A stretch of 21,422 nt of DNA from Oscillospiraceae bacterium (GCA_018265835.1 JABLYK010000037.1:1-21422), one strand, 5' to 3'; numbered from the stretch's first letter, positions 1 to 7,995 are shown. The notes: generated by a model from the sequence alone, not told the origin. Made by a program: numbers and translations.

Positions 1-60
1 AATAGGTGGCACCACGATGCGCAGCTACTCGTCCTATTGTTGGATGTAGCTGCGCATTTT
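1..60 (+). promoter_or_regulatory. T-box leader, 3' part (antiterminator/terminator), cut by the window edge
   Basis: The segment TAGGTGGCACCACG at 3-16 matches the conserved T-box sequence (consensus about AGGGTGGNACCGCG). A perfect 12-bp stem follows, 17-28 with 46-57, ending in TTTT at 57-60, which is an intrinsic terminator. Its loop carries CGTCCTA (30-36), whose CCTA can pair with TAGG (3-6) to form the alternative antiterminator. T-box leaders sense uncharged tRNA, and this one sits 22 bases before asnB, so an asparagine-specific leader is expected. The specifier loop that would name the amino acid lies outside the window. Confidence 0.85.
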
Positions 61-82
61 CATTTCTTTGGAGGTAAAAAAC

Positions 83-1663
83 ATGTGTTCAATTCTCGGC
101 TACATTGGCAGCGCCATTTCGGATGCGGCGCTGAAAGCAGGCTTCGACAAGACCCTCTCCCGCGGCCCGGACTGCACGGAAATGCTGAAAATCGGCGGCG
201 CGACGCTCGGCTTCCACCGCCTTGCCATCATGGGTCTGCACCCGGAGGGAATGCAGCCGTTCACCTATGGGGGGAACGCGCTGGTATGCAATGGCGAGAT
301 CTACGGCTTTCGTCCCATCCGCGAAGCGCTGCTGCGGGAGGGGGTCACGCTCAAGAGTGAGTCCGACTGCGAAATTCTGCTGCCGCTGTATGAGAAATAC
401 GGCCTGGATATGTTCCGGACGCTGGATGCGGAGTTTGCGCTCGTGATCTATGACGCGAAGCGCAAAGACCTCGTTGCCGCGCGTGACCCGATCGGCATCC
501 GCCCGCTGTATTACGGCTACGACGCCGGCGGCGCGATTGTCTTTGCCAGCGAGGCGAAAAACCTCGTCGGGCTTGTGGACCGAGTCATGCCGTTTCCTCC
601 CGGGCATTACTACGCGGACGGCAAATTCGTCTGCTACCGCGATATGACCGAGGTCAAGGCGGTGTGCCACGACGATCTGGAGACGGTCTGCGCCAAGATC
701 CGCGAAAAGCTGGTTGCGGGTGTCGAGAAGCGTCTCGACGCGGACGCGCCGCTCGGCTTCCTGCTCTCCGGCGGGCTGGACAGCAGTCTGGTCTGCGCCA
801 TCTCCGCAAAGATGCTCCAGAAGCCCATCCGCACGTTTGCCATCGGCATGAGCACCGACGCCATTGACCTCAAGTACGCCCGCGAGGTTGCGGACTATCT
901 GCACAGCGACCATACTGAGGTCATTATCACGGAGGACGACGTGCTTCAGGCGCTGCCGGAGGTCGTGGCGCTGCTCGGCACGTACGATATCACCACCATC
1001 CGCGCGAGCATCGGCATGTACCTCGTCTGCAAGGCGATCCACGAGACGACGGATATCCGCGTGCTTATGACCGGTGAGATCTCCGATGAGCTGTTCGGCT
1101 ATAAGTACACGGACTTTGCGCCGTCTGCCGAGGCGTTCCAGCAGGAGGCCGCCAAGCGCATCCGCGAGCTGCACATGTACGATGTGCTGCGCGCTGACCG
1201 CTGCATTTCGGTCAACTCGCTCGAAGCGCGTGTGCCGTTCGGCGATCTGGACTTCGTCGAGTACGTCATGTCCGTTGACCCGGAGAAGAAGCTGAACACT
1301 TATGGCAAGGGCAAATACCTTCTGCGCCACGCGTTCGAGGGCGATTACCTGCCGCACAGCATCCTCATGCGCGAGAAGGCCGCGTTCAGCGACGCGGTGG
1401 GTCACTCCATGGTCAACGACCTCAAGGCCTACGCCGAGCGCAAGTATACGGACGAGGAATTTGAGACGCTGTCCGCAAAGTATGACTTTGCCCGGCCGTT
1501 TACGAAGGAGTCGCTGCTCTACCGCGAGCTGTTTGAACAGTATTATCCCGGTCAGGCTGAGATGGTTGTGGATTTCTGGATGCCCAACAAATCGTGGGAG
1601 GGCTGCGATGTCGATGACCCCTCCGCCCGCGTCCTCTCCAACTACGGCGACAGCGGAAAATAA
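83..1663 (+). CDS. asnB: Asparagine synthase (glutamine-hydrolysing), AsnB type
   Basis: Makes asparagine from aspartate, using ATP and glutamine-derived ammonia, in the cytoplasm. The 526-residue protein aligns end to end with the remembered E. coli AsnB. Cys2 is the glutaminase nucleophile exposed after removal of Met1; RGPD (27-30) and NGEIYG belong to the class II glutaminase half. SGGLDSS (229-235) is the PP-loop of the synthetase half, followed by TGEISDELFG and the LEARVPF segment. The start at 83 was chosen because GGAGGT (70-75) is correctly spaced from it and only this start puts Cys at position 2; an in-frame ATG at 68 would bury the catalytic Cys. It lies directly behind a T-box terminator, so expression probably rises when charged tRNA-Asn runs low. 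A strong terminator follows, so it appears monocistronic. The usual SGEG(A/S)DE signature reads TGEISDE here, a mild variation. Confidence 0.95.
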   Translation: MCSILGYIGSAISDAALKAGFDKTLSRGPDCTEMLKIGGATLGFHRLAIMGLHPEGMQPFTYGGNALVCNGEIYGFRPIREALLREGVTLKSESDCEILLPLYEKYGLDMFRTLDAEFALVIYDAKRKDLVAARDPIGIRPLYYGYDAGGAIVFASEAKNLVGLVDRVMPFPPGHYYADGKFVCYRDMTEVKAVCHDDLETVCAKIREKLVAGVEKRLDADAPLGFLLSGGLDSSLVCAISAKMLQKPIRTFAIGMSTDAIDLKYAREVADYLHSDHTEVIITEDDVLQALPEVVALLGTYDITTIRASIGMYLVCKAIHETTDIRVLMTGEISDELFGYKYTDFAPSAEAFQQEAAKRIRELHMYDVLRADRCISVNSLEARVPFGDLDFVEYVMSVDPEKKLNTYGKGKYLLRHAFEGDYLPHSILMREKAAFSDAVGHSMVNDLKAYAERKYTDEEFETLSAKYDFARPFTKESLLYRELFEQYYPGQAEMVVDFWMPNKSWEGCDVDDPSARVLSNYGDSGK

Positions 1664-1681
1664 AAGACAAGATAAAACGGA

Positions 1682-1722
1682 GGCTGGAATTCTCATGCGG
1701 GAATTCCAGCCCCTGTTTTTTC
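1682..1722 (+). terminator. Intrinsic terminator of asnB
   Basis: A perfect 11-bp stem, 1682-1692 with 1701-1711, has an 8-base loop and a T run at 1715-1720. It begins 18 bases after the asnB stop codon. Confidence 0.93.
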
Positions 1723-1768
1723 CCTCAAAATAAAAAATCTGCCCATTCCACAAAATCTGAATGAGCAG

Positions 1769-1924
1769 CTAGTTGGGATCGTCCGGGATGTGCCGCAGCA
1801 CATCCTCCACGTTGCAGGACAGAATGTTGCAGAGATCATTGAGGGTGGCGGTCGAGATATTTCGGTTGTGCTTCAGCGAATCCAGCGTCCCGCGGCTGAA
1901 GGAATAATTCTTAATGAGCGCATA
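1769..1924 (-). pseudogene. Truncated XRE/Cro-type helix-turn-helix regulator (3' fragment)
   Basis: On the minus strand, 51 codons from 1924 to a TAG at 1769-1771 encode YALIKNYSFSRGTLDSLKHN, then a segment ending NILSCNVEDVLRHIPDDPN. This is the recognition-helix and C-terminal half of the short (about 70-residue) XRE-type repressors common in Clostridia. The first 15-20 residues, with the usual start and first helix, are missing. Upstream of 1924 the frame runs into unrelated sequence with no ribosome site. I read it as a 3' remnant left by a rearrangement whose breakpoint is near 1922. A GTG farther upstream could in principle give a short chimeric protein, but nothing supports its translation. 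Confidence 0.7.
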
Positions 1925-2215
1925 CGATGGACCATCTGACACATATGTTACGGTTCAGCTAAAGCATTATCTCACGGTTCCTGACGCTTCCCAGATCCAG
2001 AAAGATCAACAGGAGCTTTTACACGGCGTGAATTAGTCAAGCAATGCTGTGACTATGGAGACACGGGACAGACATCGGATATAATTCAAGAGCATTCAGT
2101 TACGCCTGCGCCGGCTGTGAAAACGCCATGTGATCAGATAACCGAACCTACGGGAGCAGAAGCGTACAGAGTAGGAGCATTACAGATTGATCGAAGGCAT
2201 ACGGTGAAATTATGA
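1923..2215 (+). pseudogene. Unrecognised frameshifted coding remnant
   Basis: Two overlapping plus-strand frames read like real protein, but neither has a start. The first (1923 to the TAG at 2034) includes SDTYVTVQLKHYLTVPDASQ. The second (1985 to the TGA at 2213) includes FTRRELVKQCCDYGDTGQTS and a Pro/Ala/Thr-rich stretch. A single frameshift near 2010-2020 would join them. I do not recognise the family. The segment is visibly less G+C-rich than its neighbours and begins where the HTH fragment breaks off. It is best read as debris of an inserted element; chance open frames remain possible. Confidence 0.3.
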
Positions 2216-2247
2216 TGATTCGCCCAGGAAACTTTTTTGACACACGG

Positions 2248-2279
2248 ACCGCCCGGAGGATTTCCTCCGGGCGGTTTTT
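2248..2279 (+). terminator. Orphan intrinsic terminator facing right
   Basis: A very G+C-rich stem of about 12-13 bp (2248-2260 with 2263-2275, tip TT) is followed by T5 at 2275-2279. No intact plus-strand gene precedes it, so it probably outlived the decayed gene at 1923-2215. Read on the minus strand the hairpin has no U tail, so it is a poor terminator for the SLH gene. Confidence 0.8.
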
Positions 2280-2289
2280 GATAGGGGGC

Positions 2290-2316
2290 AGGAGGGGCAA
2301 TCGTGCCCAATCTCCT
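2290..2316 (-). terminator. Possible 3' hairpin of the SLH gene
   Basis: AGGAG-GGGCA pairs with TGCCC-(AAT)-CTCCT around an ATCG loop, 15 bases beyond the SLH stop codon. There is no U run, so it may stabilise an mRNA end rather than terminate transcription. Confidence 0.35.
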
Positions 2317-2330
2317 GATTCGAAATGCAC

Positions 2331-3245
2331 TTATCTTCGGTCCAGCACGGCCATGGCGTTTACCAGCATCTGTGCGGCGTCGGCGCGGGTGAGGGTTGCG
2401 GCGGAGTCGCTGCCGCTGGGGTAGACGTCACAGGAGGAGAGGTTTGCGACGGCCTGACATGCCCAGGAGGGCACGGCGTCGCTCTCCTGCGTGGCGACGG
2501 GCGTTGTCTGCACGAGCGTGTCGAGCATGACGGCGGCTTCGGCGCGGGTGACACCGCGCTGGCCGTCAAACACCATGGCTTCGCCGTCAGAATAGCCATG
2601 AATGCAGCCATTCATGAGCGCAGTGGAGACATAGGACTTCGACCACGCGGGGATTTCCGCGTCGTCGCCAAAGCCGGTGGTCATGACGCCCTCCAGCACC
2701 GGCTCGCCGGTTAGTTCCATGCACAGCGCGAGGAATTCACTGCGCGTGATGGAACCGTCCGGGTCAAACAGATACGTCCCGCCGATGCACTGTCCGGTGC
2801 AAAGCCCCTCCTCGGCAAGGAGGACAGCGGCATATTCCTCGGCGCGGCCGGTCATGTCACTATACATGACGTCCGTCTTCTGCTTCTTAATGCTGATGAT
2901 GACAGTGGCCTCCTGCGACTCGTTGCCGCTGCTGTCCACGGCCTTGTAGCCAAAGTAGTCGCGGCCACGCTTGCCCTCGTTCGAGGTGTAGACAAATTGG
3001 CCGTTTTCCTGAATCTCCACAGTGCCCTTGACCGGCTCGGTCGTGAGGTGGAAGGTGACGGGTTCGCCGTCCGGATCCACGGCGGCGAGCTGGCCGCCGA
3101 TGGAGACGTTGCGGTAGGTGCAAAGCTCAAAATTTTCAGCGACCGGCGCGCTATTGCCGCCGGTCTCGGCGTTTTCAGCGTAGGCGGGCGACAGCGACAG
3201 ACACAGCGCCAGCACACACACGGCTGTAAACAGTTTCTTCTTCAT
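2331..3245 (-). CDS. Secreted surface protein with Ig/cadherin-like domain and three SLH repeats
   Basis: A 304-residue exported protein. Residues 1-23 are a signal peptide (MKKK, hydrophobic core, AYA cleavage site before Glu24). Residues about 32-120 form a bacterial Ig/cadherin-like (tandem-95-type) domain with the DPDGEPVTFHL and YTSNEGKRGRDYFGYKAVD signatures. Three S-layer-homology units follow (about 128-180, 190-245, 250-304), with the usual (I/V)TR(A/S)E(F/A) elements (SITRSEF, GVTRAEA, TLTRADA). SLH repeats normally bind pyruvylated secondary cell-wall polymer, so it is probably held non-covalently on the wall; what the Ig-like domain binds is unknown. The start at 3245 was chosen over one 11 codons upstream because GGAGGT lies 6 bases before it and the signal peptide begins there. 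Its ribosome site is inside a hairpin, described separately. Confidence 0.88.
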   Translation of the reverse strand: MKKKLFTAVCVLALCLSLSPAYAENAETGGNSAPVAENFELCTYRNVSIGGQLAAVDPDGEPVTFHLTTEPVKGTVEIQENGQFVYTSNEGKRGRDYFGYKAVDSSGNESQEATVIISIKKQKTDVMYSDMTGRAEEYAAVLLAEEGLCTGQCIGGTYLFDPDGSITRSEFLALCMELTGEPVLEGVMTTGFGDDAEIPAWSKSYVSTALMNGCIHGYSDGEAMVFDGQRGVTRAEAAVMLDTLVQTTPVATQESDAVPSWACQAVANLSSCDVYPSGSDSAATLTRADAAQMLVNAMAVLDRR

Positions 3246-3295
3246 AAAAAGACCTCCATGCAAAGTAAAGGGTACCAATAGTTTGCACGGAGGTC
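3246..3295 (-). promoter_or_regulatory. Leader hairpin burying the SLH gene's ribosome site, with U5 tail
   Basis: In the minus-strand transcript GACCTCCGTGCAAA (3295-3282) pairs with TTTGCATGGAGGTC (3264-3251): 14 bp including one G-U, with a 17-base loop. The 3' arm contains the Shine-Dalgarno GGAGGT and is followed by five U residues and then the start codon. The fold could block ribosome access and could also act as a terminator before the gene. The pairing is seen directly; the regulatory role and any signal are inferred. I could not place a convincing sigma-A promoter upstream. Confidence 0.6.
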
Positions 3296-3333
3296 AGAGG
3301 AATATTCAGGCCATTCAAAAAATGGCGGGAATG

Positions 3334-3376
3334 AGAAAAAGGAAAATTGCTGGGAGGGGATACACAATCCCCTCCC
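3334..3376 (-). terminator. Intrinsic terminator of the ABC transporter gene
   Basis: A perfect 10-bp stem (3352-3361 with 3367-3376, 5-base loop) is followed on the minus strand by AGCAATTTTCCTTTTT. It lies 54 bases past the ABC transporter stop codon. Confidence 0.85.
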
Positions 3377-3430
3377 ATAGGTCACAGGTTTATTTACAGT
3401 CCCATATGCAATTTTTGCGCAAGACTTGCA

Positions 3431-6355
3431 TCATTCGGTGCGCAGCGCGACGACAGGGTCTTTCTTCGCGGCGAGACCGGACGGGATAAGGCCGGCGATG
3501 AACGTGAGCGCCATGCTGATGAGCACGAGCAGGACACCGCCGAGCCACGGCAAAATGGCGTTCAGATTGGAGATGCCGGTCAGGTGATGCACGATCAGAT
3601 TGATCGGAATCAACAGCAGCAGCGCGATGAGGATGCCGATCGCGCCGGCGGCAAAGCCCTCAATGAGTGTTTCGGCGTTGAACACCCGGGAAATATCCTG
3701 CTTGCTCGCGCCGATGGAGCGCAGAATGCCGATCTCCTTCGTGCGCTCAAGCACGGAGATGTAGGTGATAATGCCAATCATGATGGACGACACGACGAGC
3801 GAGATGGCAACAAAGGCGATGAGCACATAGCTGATGGCGTTGATGATGGTAGTAATACTGCTCATCAGCAGCGCGACATAGTCCGTGTACGAAATCTGAT
3901 CCTCCTTGCTCACGCTGTCGTTATAGCTTTCGATGCCTTCTGCGATTTTATCCTTGTCAGCGAATGCGGTCGCGTAAATATTGATGGTGCTGGGGGAGTC
4001 CTTTTGCACGTAGCCAAGCTTCTTGAGGTTGACGTCATAGCTGCTGGCGACGGTATCAGACGTCAGATAGGTGTCGTAAATATACGTGTATTGATCGTCG
4101 AGCAGGGTGTAGGTTGACAGCTCCTCTGCAGGCAGGAAGGCATAAAGCTGCTTCATCTGCGCCTTGTATTCGGCTTCGATGGACTCGCGCACCTTCACGC
4201 TGGCGTAGTTCATGAGCGCGGCGTCATCCATGGAGTCGATCATTTCATTGATCTGCCCGGCGTCCATGTCCGACCCGGCGGAGGCAGCCATCTGCTTGAT
4301 GGTGTCGCGGTTGATATTTGCCATGGCGTCCGTTACCATCTGGTCCAGATAGGCATCCGTCGGAGTGGCGAGCGCGTCGGCAAGCACACTTGCGAGCGCG
4401 TCGCCGCTGAGCCCGTCCAGATACGCTTTGGCAGCCGCGATTTTGTCCGTTCCCTCGGCGTCGCTCTGCGCGGGGAAGCTTTCGCCGGTGAACACGTCCA
4501 CATCCGGATTGTTGAGCTGCTGCGCGATGATGTCCTGCTGTGCAGCGCGGTCGATGGCGTAATCCGTCAGCGCGGCGGTGTAGCCGATTGCGCCCTGCAT
4601 GGAGGTGGCCACGGCGTCGCCGTTCGGGCGGACGATGCCGACGATCTTGAGCGGGATGCCGACGTCACCGGAGTTATAGAGGTATTCCAGACCACCCGCT
4701 TTTTCGGTGAGATCCTGATAGGCCCCCACGGCACTGTCGTATTCGTAGTGCTCGGAGGGGAGGATGACCTTGAAGGTTCGGCCGCAGAGGTCTTCATAGG
4801 ACCAGCTCTCCTGCTCGGCGTCCACCTGCTCGCGGTTGAGCGAGGACATCATGACCTGCGCCATGTCCTTCTGGGATTTCAGGCCGAGCGCATAGAGCGT
4901 GAGGTCGGAGATCTCATTGTTTTTGTCCACGACCAGAACGACCTCGTCATAGTTTTCCGGCCAGGCGCCGTAAACCATGTCGTACTGGCTCTTGACCGTA
5001 TCGTTGATGAGCGCGCCGTCCTTGCCGGAGAGCATCTCCTGCCAGACGTTGAAGCTGGAGTAGAAATTGCCCATGGAAGAGAAGTAGCTGCTGTAATCGC
5101 CGCCGTACATGGAGGACATCACGCCCTCCAGCAGCTCGGTCACGTCGGCCTTGACGACGTTGCCGTCCCCGTCCTTGGTGTACACCGCGAAGCCCATGTC
5201 ATAGCCGTACTGGATGGTGCTGATGTATTCATCAAGCCCGTTGTTCGGGTTTTCCAGATAGGCCTTGAACGCGGTGAGGTTGTTCACCTCGGTGTCCATA
5301 GAGGTGAGGTTGTTGAGCAGATCGTACATGATCTGGTTGGAGTAGACCTTATCCAGATCGTGCGTTCGCGCCAGCGCGCTGTCGTGCGCGCCGGAGATCG
5401 CGCCCACCATGGTGGAGAGATCGACGGCCTCGGCCTGAATCGTCAGCGGATAGGAGGAGAGAGTGTCCTCCTGCACGTCGTCTATGTAGTGCTGAATGCC
5501 GTTGGAGAGCGAGAGAATGAGCGCGATGCCGATGATGCCGATCGAGCCGGCAAAGGCGGTGAGGAAGGTGCGCGCCTTCTTGGTCATGAGGTTGTTGAGC
5601 GACAGGCCCAGCGCGGTCTTGAAGCTCATGGACGGCTTGGTAAGCGCGCCCTCTGCCTTCGGCGGCGGGGCGGTTTCCGTACAGGGCGCGGTGTCGCCGA
5701 TGACTGTGCCGTCCAGCAGACGCACGGTACGCGTGGCGTAGCGCTCGGCCAGCTCCGGGTTGTGTGTGACCATGATGATGAGCTTGTCGCGGGAGATCTC
5801 CTGGAGCAGATCCATGATCTGCACGCTCGTCTCCGAATCCAGTGCGCCGGTCGGTTCGTCTGCCAGCAGAATGTCCGGGTCGTTCACGAGCGCGCGCGCA
5901 ATGGCCACACGCTGCATCTGGCCGCCGGACATCTGGTTCGGGGCCTTGTCGAGCTGGTCGCCGAGCCCGACCTTTTCCAGCACTTCGATTGCGCGTTTAC
6001 GGCGCTCCGCCGGCGACACGCCGGAGAGCGTCAGCGCCAGCTCTACGTTGGAGAGCACGGTCTGGTGCGGGATGAGGTTGTAGCTCTGAAACACGAAGCC
6101 AATGGAGTGGTTGCGGTAGGTGTCCCAGTCGCGGTCGGTGAACTCCTTGGTGGATTTGCCGTTGATAATCAGGTCTCCGGAGGTGTAGCGGTCCAGACCG
6201 CCGATGATGTTCAGCAGCGTGGTCTTTCCGCAGCCGGATTGGCCGAGGATTGCGACGAACTCGCTTTCCCGGAAGGAAATGCTGATGCCTTTCAGCGCAC
6301 GAACCGTGGTGCCGCCGGCCTCATAATCCTTTACAATGTTTTTCAGTTCCAGCAT
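3431..6355 (-). CDS. ABC transporter, MacB-like ATPase fused to FtsX-type permease
   Basis: A 974-residue fusion. Residues 1-220 are a LolD/MacB-type ATPase: Walker A GQSGCGKT (38-45), Q-loop Gln90, signature MSGGQMQR (142-149), Walker B LLADEP (163-168) and H-loop His198. After a Pro/Ala-rich linker comes TM1 (about 264-285), then roughly 550 extracytoplasmic residues, then TM2 (842-866), TM3 (901-922) and TM4 (934-957). The loop after TM2 has the ERTKEIGILRSIGAS signature of FtsX/MacB permeases. Such Type VII ABC systems usually act as mechanotransducers on lipids, peptides or wall enzymes rather than as classic importers; the substrate cannot be told. The ATG at 6355 is preceded by AAAGGAG. 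The gene stands alone, with its own promoter and terminator, divergent from trkA. Members usually dimerise, and no partner gene is present. Confidence 0.92.
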   Translation of the reverse strand: MLELKNIVKDYEAGGTTVRALKGISISFRESEFVAILGQSGCGKTTLLNIIGGLDRYTSGDLIINGKSTKEFTDRDWDTYRNHSIGFVFQSYNLIPHQTVLSNVELALTLSGVSPAERRKRAIEVLEKVGLGDQLDKAPNQMSGGQMQRVAIARALVNDPDILLADEPTGALDSETSVQIMDLLQEISRDKLIIMVTHNPELAERYATRTVRLLDGTVIGDTAPCTETAPPPKAEGALTKPSMSFKTALGLSLNNLMTKKARTFLTAFAGSIGIIGIALILSLSNGIQHYIDDVQEDTLSSYPLTIQAEAVDLSTMVGAISGAHDSALARTHDLDKVYSNQIMYDLLNNLTSMDTEVNNLTAFKAYLENPNNGLDEYISTIQYGYDMGFAVYTKDGDGNVVKADVTELLEGVMSSMYGGDYSSYFSSMGNFYSSFNVWQEMLSGKDGALINDTVKSQYDMVYGAWPENYDEVVLVVDKNNEISDLTLYALGLKSQKDMAQVMMSSLNREQVDAEQESWSYEDLCGRTFKVILPSEHYEYDSAVGAYQDLTEKAGGLEYLYNSGDVGIPLKIVGIVRPNGDAVATSMQGAIGYTAALTDYAIDRAAQQDIIAQQLNNPDVDVFTGESFPAQSDAEGTDKIAAAKAYLDGLSGDALASVLADALATPTDAYLDQMVTDAMANINRDTIKQMAASAGSDMDAGQINEMIDSMDDAALMNYASVKVRESIEAEYKAQMKQLYAFLPAEELSTYTLLDDQYTYIYDTYLTSDTVASSYDVNLKKLGYVQKDSPSTINIYATAFADKDKIAEGIESYNDSVSKEDQISYTDYVALLMSSITTIINAISYVLIAFVAISLVVSSIMIGIITYISVLERTKEIGILRSIGASKQDISRVFNAETLIEGFAAGAIGILIALLLLIPINLIVHHLTGISNLNAILPWLGGVLLVLISMALTFIAGLIPSGLAAKKDPVVALRTE

Positions 6356-6426
6356 GGTGAGATTGCTCCTTTGGGATGAACGCCGGGGTGCGCCCGGATG
6401 TTGAAAAATACAGCTTTTTCGAAATT

Positions 6427-6459
6427 GATAACACTGTTAGATAATTGAACACGTGTATC
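6427..6459. promoter_or_regulatory. Imperfect dyad over the ABC transporter start site, possible operator
   Basis: GATA-N4-TGTT-N9-AACA-N4-TATC is symmetric about 6443 and overlaps the edge of the -10 box and the expected start of the minus-strand transcript. It resembles a TetR-size repressor site, but no regulator gene is adjacent. Arm identity is only 8 of 12. Confidence 0.3.
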
Positions 6460-6485
6460 ATAATATGCCGTGCCGCCCCCGTCAA
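6457..6485 (-). promoter_or_regulatory. Sigma-A-like promoter of the ABC transporter gene
   Basis: On the minus strand, TTGACG (6485-6480), a 17-bp spacer, then TATGAT (6462-6457). The leader to the start codon would be about 95 bases. Confidence 0.75.
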
Positions 6486-6567
6486 GCGAAATCCGCACCG
6501 GCGCGGCGATTTTTTACCGTTTGTTCACATTCCGAATCGAACGCCGCGGGGAAATTACAGAATCGAA

Positions 6568-6596
6568 TTGCAAGTGCGGATCAAATGTGGTAAGAT
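6568..6596 (+). promoter_or_regulatory. Sigma-A-like promoter of trkA
   Basis: TTGCAA (6568-6573), a 17-bp spacer and TAAGAT (6591-6596) lie about 33 bases before the TTG start. Confidence 0.7.
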
Positions 6597-6629
6597 ACGT
6601 CGGAACAACAGAAACAGGCGGTGGTTGTA

Positions 6630-7988
6630 TTGAAAATCGTGATCGTTGGCGCCGGCAAGGTCGGCTACGCCATTGCAGAACAGCTTTTGCTGGAGGGGCA
6701 CGATATTACCGTGATCGAAAGCGACCCGACGCGCGCAGAGTATATCTCCTCCACGCTGGATGTGATCGTGGTCGAGGGCAAGGCCAATGTGGATCAGATG
6801 CGCATTGCAAACGTCGGCAACGCCGATTTGCTGATCGCCGCGACGATGTCGGATGAGACGAATCTCATCAGCTGCATGGTCAGCAAAAAGCTCGGTGCGA
6901 AGCATACCATCGCGCGCGTGCGCGATGAGGAATATTATCAGGACGTGGTGCTGCTGCAGGAAGAGCTGGGGCTTTCCCTGTCCATCAACCCGGAACGCAC
7001 CTCCGCCAAGGAAATTTCCCGCACGCTGCGCTTCCCGGTGGCAACGAAGGTGGAGCCGTTTGCCAACGGCCTCGTTGAGCTGGTGGAATTTCAGGTGAAC
7101 AAAAAGAGCAAGCTCTGCGGCGTGAAAATGCAGGACTTCCGGTCGAACTACGGCAACGGCGTTCTGGTGTGTGCGGTGGAGCGCGGCGACGAGCTCTTCG
7201 TTCCGAACGGCGACTTTGCGCTGATGGCCGGCGATATGGTCACTGCCGTCGGCGTGCCGCATGAGATGCACGAGCTGTTTCGGCGCATCGGCGAATTCAC
7301 GCATGAGGCGGAGTCCGTCATGATGATCGGCGGTGGGCGCATTGCCGAGCGGCTGGCGCTGGAGCTGACGAAAATGCACATCCACGCCACGATTGTAGAG
7401 CGCGACCCGGAGCGCTGCCGCGTACTGAAGACGATGCTGCCGGAGGCGACGATCATCTGCGCCGACGGCACCAAGCCAGACATTCTCCGGGAGGAGGGAC
7501 TCAATGAGACCGATGCGCTCGTGTCGCTGACGGAGTCGGACGAGACGAACCTGATTATTTCGTCCTTTGCCTTTTCGGAAAATGTCCCGAAGATCGTCAC
7601 CAAGATCGACGAGGAGAATTTCATTCAGCTCGCGGCATCCTATGGACTTACGACGATTATTCAGCCTGCAGACGTTACGGCCTGGCGCATCATCGAGTAC
7701 GTCCGCTGGATGCAGAATTCCGCTCAGAGCAGCGGTGTGGAAACGCTGCGCATGGTGGCGGACGGCAAGGCCGAGGCGCTGGAATTCGTTGCGCGGCGCG
7801 AGGAAGCTTTTTACGGGAAGCCGCTGAAGGATCTGGCGCTGAAGCCCGCTGTGCTGGTGGCTGCCATCATTCGCCGCGGCCGGTGCCGGATTCCCTCCGG
7901 AAACGACTGCATTTTGAAGGGCGACCATGTGGTGGTCGTCACGACGAACCACGGCATGCATGAGCTGGCCGATATTTTGGCAGACTAA
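6630..7988 (+). CDS. trkA: TrkA-type potassium uptake regulatory subunit
   Basis: The peripheral nucleotide-binding subunit that gates a Trk/Ktr potassium channel at the inner face of the membrane. 452 residues form the tandem architecture RCK_N-RCK_C-RCK_N-RCK_C. The first Rossmann domain starts at residue 2 with GAGKVG (7-12) and the acidic ribose-binding Glu30. The second starts near 231 with MMIGGGRIAE. The two RCK_C domains are at about 140-220 and 370-450. I chose TTG at 6630 because the family begins MKIVIVGAGK and a purine-rich GGCGGTGG ends 5 bases upstream; an in-frame GTG at 6621 adds three residues and has no ribosome site. A trkH/trkG membrane partner normally lies next door but is absent here; the next gene is convergent and unrelated. 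The partner must be encoded elsewhere. Confidence 0.93.
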   Translation: MKIVIVGAGKVGYAIAEQLLLEGHDITVIESDPTRAEYISSTLDVIVVEGKANVDQMRIANVGNADLLIAATMSDETNLISCMVSKKLGAKHTIARVRDEEYYQDVVLLQEELGLSLSINPERTSAKEISRTLRFPVATKVEPFANGLVELVEFQVNKKSKLCGVKMQDFRSNYGNGVLVCAVERGDELFVPNGDFALMAGDMVTAVGVPHEMHELFRRIGEFTHEAESVMMIGGGRIAERLALELTKMHIHATIVERDPERCRVLKTMLPEATIICADGTKPDILREEGLNETDALVSLTESDETNLIISSFAFSENVPKIVTKIDEENFIQLAASYGLTTIIQPADVTAWRIIEYVRWMQNSAQSSGVETLRMVADGKAEALEFVARREEAFYGKPLKDLALKPAVLVAAIIRRGRCRIPSGNDCILKGDHVVVVTTNHGMHELADILAD

Positions 7989-7995
7989 GGCGTAA

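Noticed and set aside
89..1753. A 554-codon open frame antisense to asnB
   Set aside because: It mirrors the codon pattern of asnB in GC-rich DNA, has no ribosome site and resembles no known protein.
2248..2279. Hairpin as terminator of the SLH gene
   Set aside because: On the minus strand the stem is followed by CCGTGTGTC, not a U run. It faces right.
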